From Algorimicrobium algoritergicola (GTDB taxonomy: Bacteria; Bacteroidota; Bacteroidia; Flavobacteriales; Flavobacteriaceae), in NCBI RefSeq assembly GCF_008086165.1, contig NZ_VSKL01000002.1:248001-312000 (forward strand): a stretch of DNA of 64,000 nt, given 5' to 3'. Shown here piece by piece: positions 61,776 to 64,000 of this stretch. The position numbers and the translations under genes are program-made. Numbering within the stretch: the stretch's first letter is position 1; every line of letters begins with the position of its first letter. The notes beneath the pieces are model-generated. The model did not search any database. It saw nothing but the letters and a program-made list of their open reading frames with translations, and was not told the DNA's origin.

Positions 61776-63404
61776 TTATACCTGTAAAATGCCCATATTA
61801 AATGGCTTTTCAATAGGCGCATGGTTTGCAGCCTCTATTCCCATGCTTATCCATTTTCGGGTATCTAACGGATCAATAATGGCATCTGTCCAAATACGCG
61901 AAGCTGCATAATAAGGCGACACTTGTTTGTCATAACGATCCTTTATTTTTTTGAAAAGTGCGTCTTCTTTCTCTTGCGTTATTTCTTCACCTTTCTTTTT
62001 AAGCGATGCTTTTTCAATTTGTAATAATACTTTAGCAGCACTATTACCACTCATTACGGCAAGTTCAGCACTTGGCCAAGCAACAATTAATCGTGGATCA
62101 TACGCTTTTCCGCACATAGCGTAATTACCAGCGCCATAGCTGTTTCCTAAAATAATAGTGAATTTGGGAACCACACTGTTACTAACAGCATTTACCATTT
62201 TGGCACCATCTTTAATAATACCACCATGTTCACTCTTGCTACCAACCATAAAACCAGTAACATCCTGTAAGAATACTAATGGTATTTTCTTCTGGTTACA
62301 ATTAGCAATAAAACGGGTAGACTTATCAGCCGAATCATTATAAATTACACCACCAAATTGCATTTCACCTTTTGCCGTTTTTACCAATTTACGTTGATTG
62401 GCAACAATTCCAACTGCCCAACCGTCAATTCGTGCGTAACAAGTAATAATGGATTTTCCGTAATCGGCTTTGTATTCTTCAAATTCACTATTATCAACCA
62501 ACCGCTTGATAATTTCATACATATCATATTGATCTGCACGCGATTTTGGTATAATTCCGTAAATATCTTCTTGGTTTTCTTTCGGTTTTTTAGCATCCGC
62601 ACGATTAAATCCGGCTTTATCAAAATCGCCAATTTTATCGACGATGTTTTTAATTTTATCTAAAGCATCTTTGTCATCTTTCGCTTTATAATCGGTAACA
62701 CCAGAAATTTCGCAATGTGTTGTTGCGCCACCAAGTGTTTCATTATCTATAGTTTCTCCAATTGCGGCTTTTACCAAATAACTACCAGCTAAAAAGATGC
62801 TTCCTGTTTTATCAACTATCAAGGCTTCATCGCTCATAATGGGTAAATAGGCACCACCAGCAACACAACTTCCCATAACAGCAGCAATTTGGGTGATTCC
62901 CATGCTACTCATAATGGCGTTATTTCTAAAAATACGACCAAAATGTTCCTTGTCAGGAAATATTTCATCTTGCAAAGGCAGATAAACACCAGCTGAATCA
63001 ACTAAATATATGATAGGTAATCTGTTTTCTATAGCAATTTCTTGAGCGCGTAAATTCTTTTTAGCCGTTATTGGAAACCAAGCACCAGCTTTAACAGTCG
63101 CATCATTGGCAACTACCAAACATTGTTTGCCTTTTACATAACCCATCTTTACAACCACACCCGCAGAAGGGCATCCTCCGTGTTCTTCATACATATCGTC
63201 TCCTGCAAAAGCAGCGATTTCAATGACTGGTTTTTTAGGATCTAGTAAATAATCAATACGCTCTCTTGCTGTTAATTTTCCTTTGGCATGTTGCTTTTCA
63301 ATACTTTTTTTACCACCACCAAGCTTCACATACGCAAAGCGTTTTTTTAATTCGGAAATAAGCAATTTATTATGATCTTCGTTTTTATTGAAGTTGATAT
63401 CCAT
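61776..63404 (-). CDS. Acyl-CoA carboxylase beta subunit (methylcrotonyl/propionyl-CoA type)
   Basis: The protein has 542 residues of the biotin-dependent carboxyltransferase family. Seen are GKLTARERIDYLLDP at the start, MYEEHGGCPSAGVVVKMGY, MGSCVAGGAYLPIMSDEA, GGATTHCEISGVTDY, LQDVTGFMVGSKSEHGGII and LGNSYGAGNYAMCGKAYDPR. The GAGNYAMCG segment is nearer to methylcrotonyl-CoA carboxylase beta chains than to PccB. It moves carboxyl groups from biotin to an acyl-CoA, in leucine or odd-chain acid breakdown. The biotin-carrying alpha subunit is not in the window. Confidence 0.9.
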   Translation of the reverse strand: MDINFNKNEDHNKLLISELKKRFAYVKLGGGKKSIEKQHAKGKLTARERIDYLLDPKKPVIEIAAFAGDDMYEEHGGCPSAGVVVKMGYVKGKQCLVVANDATVKAGAWFPITAKKNLRAQEIAIENRLPIIYLVDSAGVYLPLQDEIFPDKEHFGRIFRNNAIMSSMGITQIAAVMGSCVAGGAYLPIMSDEALIVDKTGSIFLAGSYLVKAAIGETIDNETLGGATTHCEISGVTDYKAKDDKDALDKIKNIVDKIGDFDKAGFNRADAKKPKENQEDIYGIIPKSRADQYDMYEIIKRLVDNSEFEEYKADYGKSIITCYARIDGWAVGIVANQRKLVKTAKGEMQFGGVIYNDSADKSTRFIANCNQKKIPLVFLQDVTGFMVGSKSEHGGIIKDGAKMVNAVSNSVVPKFTIILGNSYGAGNYAMCGKAYDPRLIVAWPSAELAVMSGNSAAKVLLQIEKASLKKKGEEITQEKEDALFKKIKDRYDKQVSPYYAASRIWTDAIIDPLDTRKWISMGIEAANHAPIEKPFNMGILQV

Positions 63405-63517
63405 AGATTTTTTTCTTTGCTACGAATTTACGAAAGTAGATCTTGGTTTGAAAGTGATTATTTTGTTAAATAACATTACATGGAAATAGTTTCCTTGGAA
63501 ACTAAAATAATATTTCT

Positions 63518-63525
63518 TAAATTTG
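63518..63525 (+). promoter_or_regulatory. TAnnTTTG (-7) element of the DoxX-like gene
   Basis: TAAATTTG matches the consensus; a TTG lies 20 bases upstream. It ends 24 bases before the ATG at 63550 and overlaps the start of a longer frame, so the ATG is preferred. Confidence 0.6.
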
Positions 63526-63549
63526 TACTCTAACCTTAAAACTTTTAAA

Positions 63550-63906
63550 ATGAAAAGGGATAAAATTATTTATTACGTCGCAACAGGACTACTGACTGTT
63601 TTGTTATTATATTCTGCAGGCATGTATTTTTTTATGTATGACGATGTAACTGCCATGTTTACCAATTTTGGCTATCCAACCTATTTAATTTATCCATATG
63701 CAGTAGTTAAGTTACTAGGATTAATTGCATTATGGACACCAAGTTTAAAAATTGTAAAAGAATGGGCTTATGCAGGTTACTTTTTTGCTTTTATTTTAGC
63801 GTTTTTCGCTCATTACATGATAGGTGATGGTGAACAAGTAGCAGCCGTATTAGCAATCATCCTTTTGATGGTGTCGTATATATTTAACAAAAGACTACAA
63901 AATTAA
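63550..63906 (+). CDS. DoxX-like four-helix membrane protein
   Basis: The protein has 118 residues with four membrane helices (about 7-27, 40-62, 70-90 and 93-113). The FTNFGYPTYLIYPYAVVKLLG segment in helix 2 and EWAYAGYFFAFILAF in helix 3 suit the DoxX_2 family of small membrane proteins. The function is unknown; some members are linked to oxidative stress. The next gene begins one base after the stop and encodes an FMN reductase, which supports a redox-related unit. Confidence 0.8.
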   Translation: MKRDKIIYYVATGLLTVLLLYSAGMYFFMYDDVTAMFTNFGYPTYLIYPYAVVKLLGLIALWTPSLKIVKEWAYAGYFFAFILAFFAHYMIGDGEQVAAVLAIILLMVSYIFNKRLQN

Positions 63907-63907
63907 T

Positions 63908-64000
63908 ATGAAAAAAATTATTGCATTTGCAGGAAGTAACAGTAAGAAATCCATTAACAAACAGCTAGTAGAATACACAGCTAGTTTAATAGAAGATGCC
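63908..64000 (+). CDS. NADPH-dependent FMN reductase (5' part only)
   Basis: The first 31 codons are present and the gene runs off the window. MKKIIAFAGSNSKKSINKQL has the GSNSxxSxN phosphate-binding loop of the NADPH-dependent FMN reductase/flavodoxin-like family (ChrR, azoreductase-type). Such enzymes reduce flavins or quinones by two electrons. It follows the DoxX-like gene after one base and is probably co-transcribed. Confidence 0.8.
   Translation, partial: MKKIIAFAGSNSKKSINKQLVEYTASLIEDA

Noticed and set aside
61772-61822. Longer N-terminus for the first DUF2927-like paralog
   Set aside because: It would overlap the carboxylase gene and place the signal peptide internally.
1-64000. 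tRNA, rRNA, tmRNA, insertion sequences, prophage or CRISPR
   Set aside because: None was seen by eye on either strand. A covariance-model scan would be needed to rule out small structured RNAs.

Overview
The window is chromosomal DNA from a member of the Flavobacteriaceae (phylum Bacteroidota), probably marine. The evidence is AT-rich DNA, A-rich leaders in place of Shine-Dalgarno sites, at least a dozen TAnnTTTG promoter elements of the Bacteroidota housekeeping sigma type, a C-terminal type IX secretion sorting domain, many Cys-anchored lipoproteins, a TonB-plug/vWA fusion, and a split menaquinone cluster with the flavobacterial gene order. I see no rRNA, tRNA, CRISPR array, insertion sequence or prophage. 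Layout: 1-4.2 kb holds the end of a ribosome hibernation factor gene, a companion protein, two lipoproteins (one a complete seven-bladed reg_prop propeller), a frameshifted acetyltransferase and a truncated DUF6624 gene. 4.2-13.5 kb is small accessory genes (DUF3124 twice, DUF2147, SRPBCC, TMEM175 channel, DmpA-like peptidase, HD phosphohydrolase, hydrolase) and a LytS/LytR-type two-component pair whose two genes abut in one reading frame. 13.5-28.7 kb is mostly housekeeping (DEAD-box helicase, pabB, tilS, dsbD, adenine deaminase, ComM/YifB) plus a 1180-residue type IX-secreted FG-GAP protein. 28.8-31.5 kb is the most unusual part: two tandem paralogous exported proteins, a multi-pass membrane protein and an orphan histidine kinase, read as one unit. 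The second paralog has six TATG units inside its signal-peptide codons, which puts its natural start out of frame: a candidate phase-variable (contingency) locus. 31.5-37.6 kb holds an RluA synthase, panB, sdaA, a lipoprotein and dnaK. dnaK has a -24/-12 (sigma-54-like) promoter, a palindromic upstream site, a hairpin leader and three hairpins after its stop. 37.7-41.5 kb holds an ECF sigma factor / membrane partner / outer-membrane barrel operon, then a two-gene cassette (protein with a Cys-containing hydrophobic C-terminus plus a small four-helix membrane protein) closed by two terminators. 41.6-57.7 kb is the menaquinone region: a hotdog thioesterase (MenI-like), menF, menD, then menB-menA, then menC-CPBP protease-menE, with unrelated genes between. 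Together these cover chorismate to demethylmenaquinone except MenH, for which a divergently transcribed alpha/beta hydrolase next to the thioesterase is a weak candidate. 57.8-64 kb holds the vWA/plug protein, an acyl-CoA carboxylase beta subunit with two downstream DUF2927-like paralogs, a DoxX-like protein and the start of an FMN reductase. Names rest on motif recognition by eye; no database search was run.
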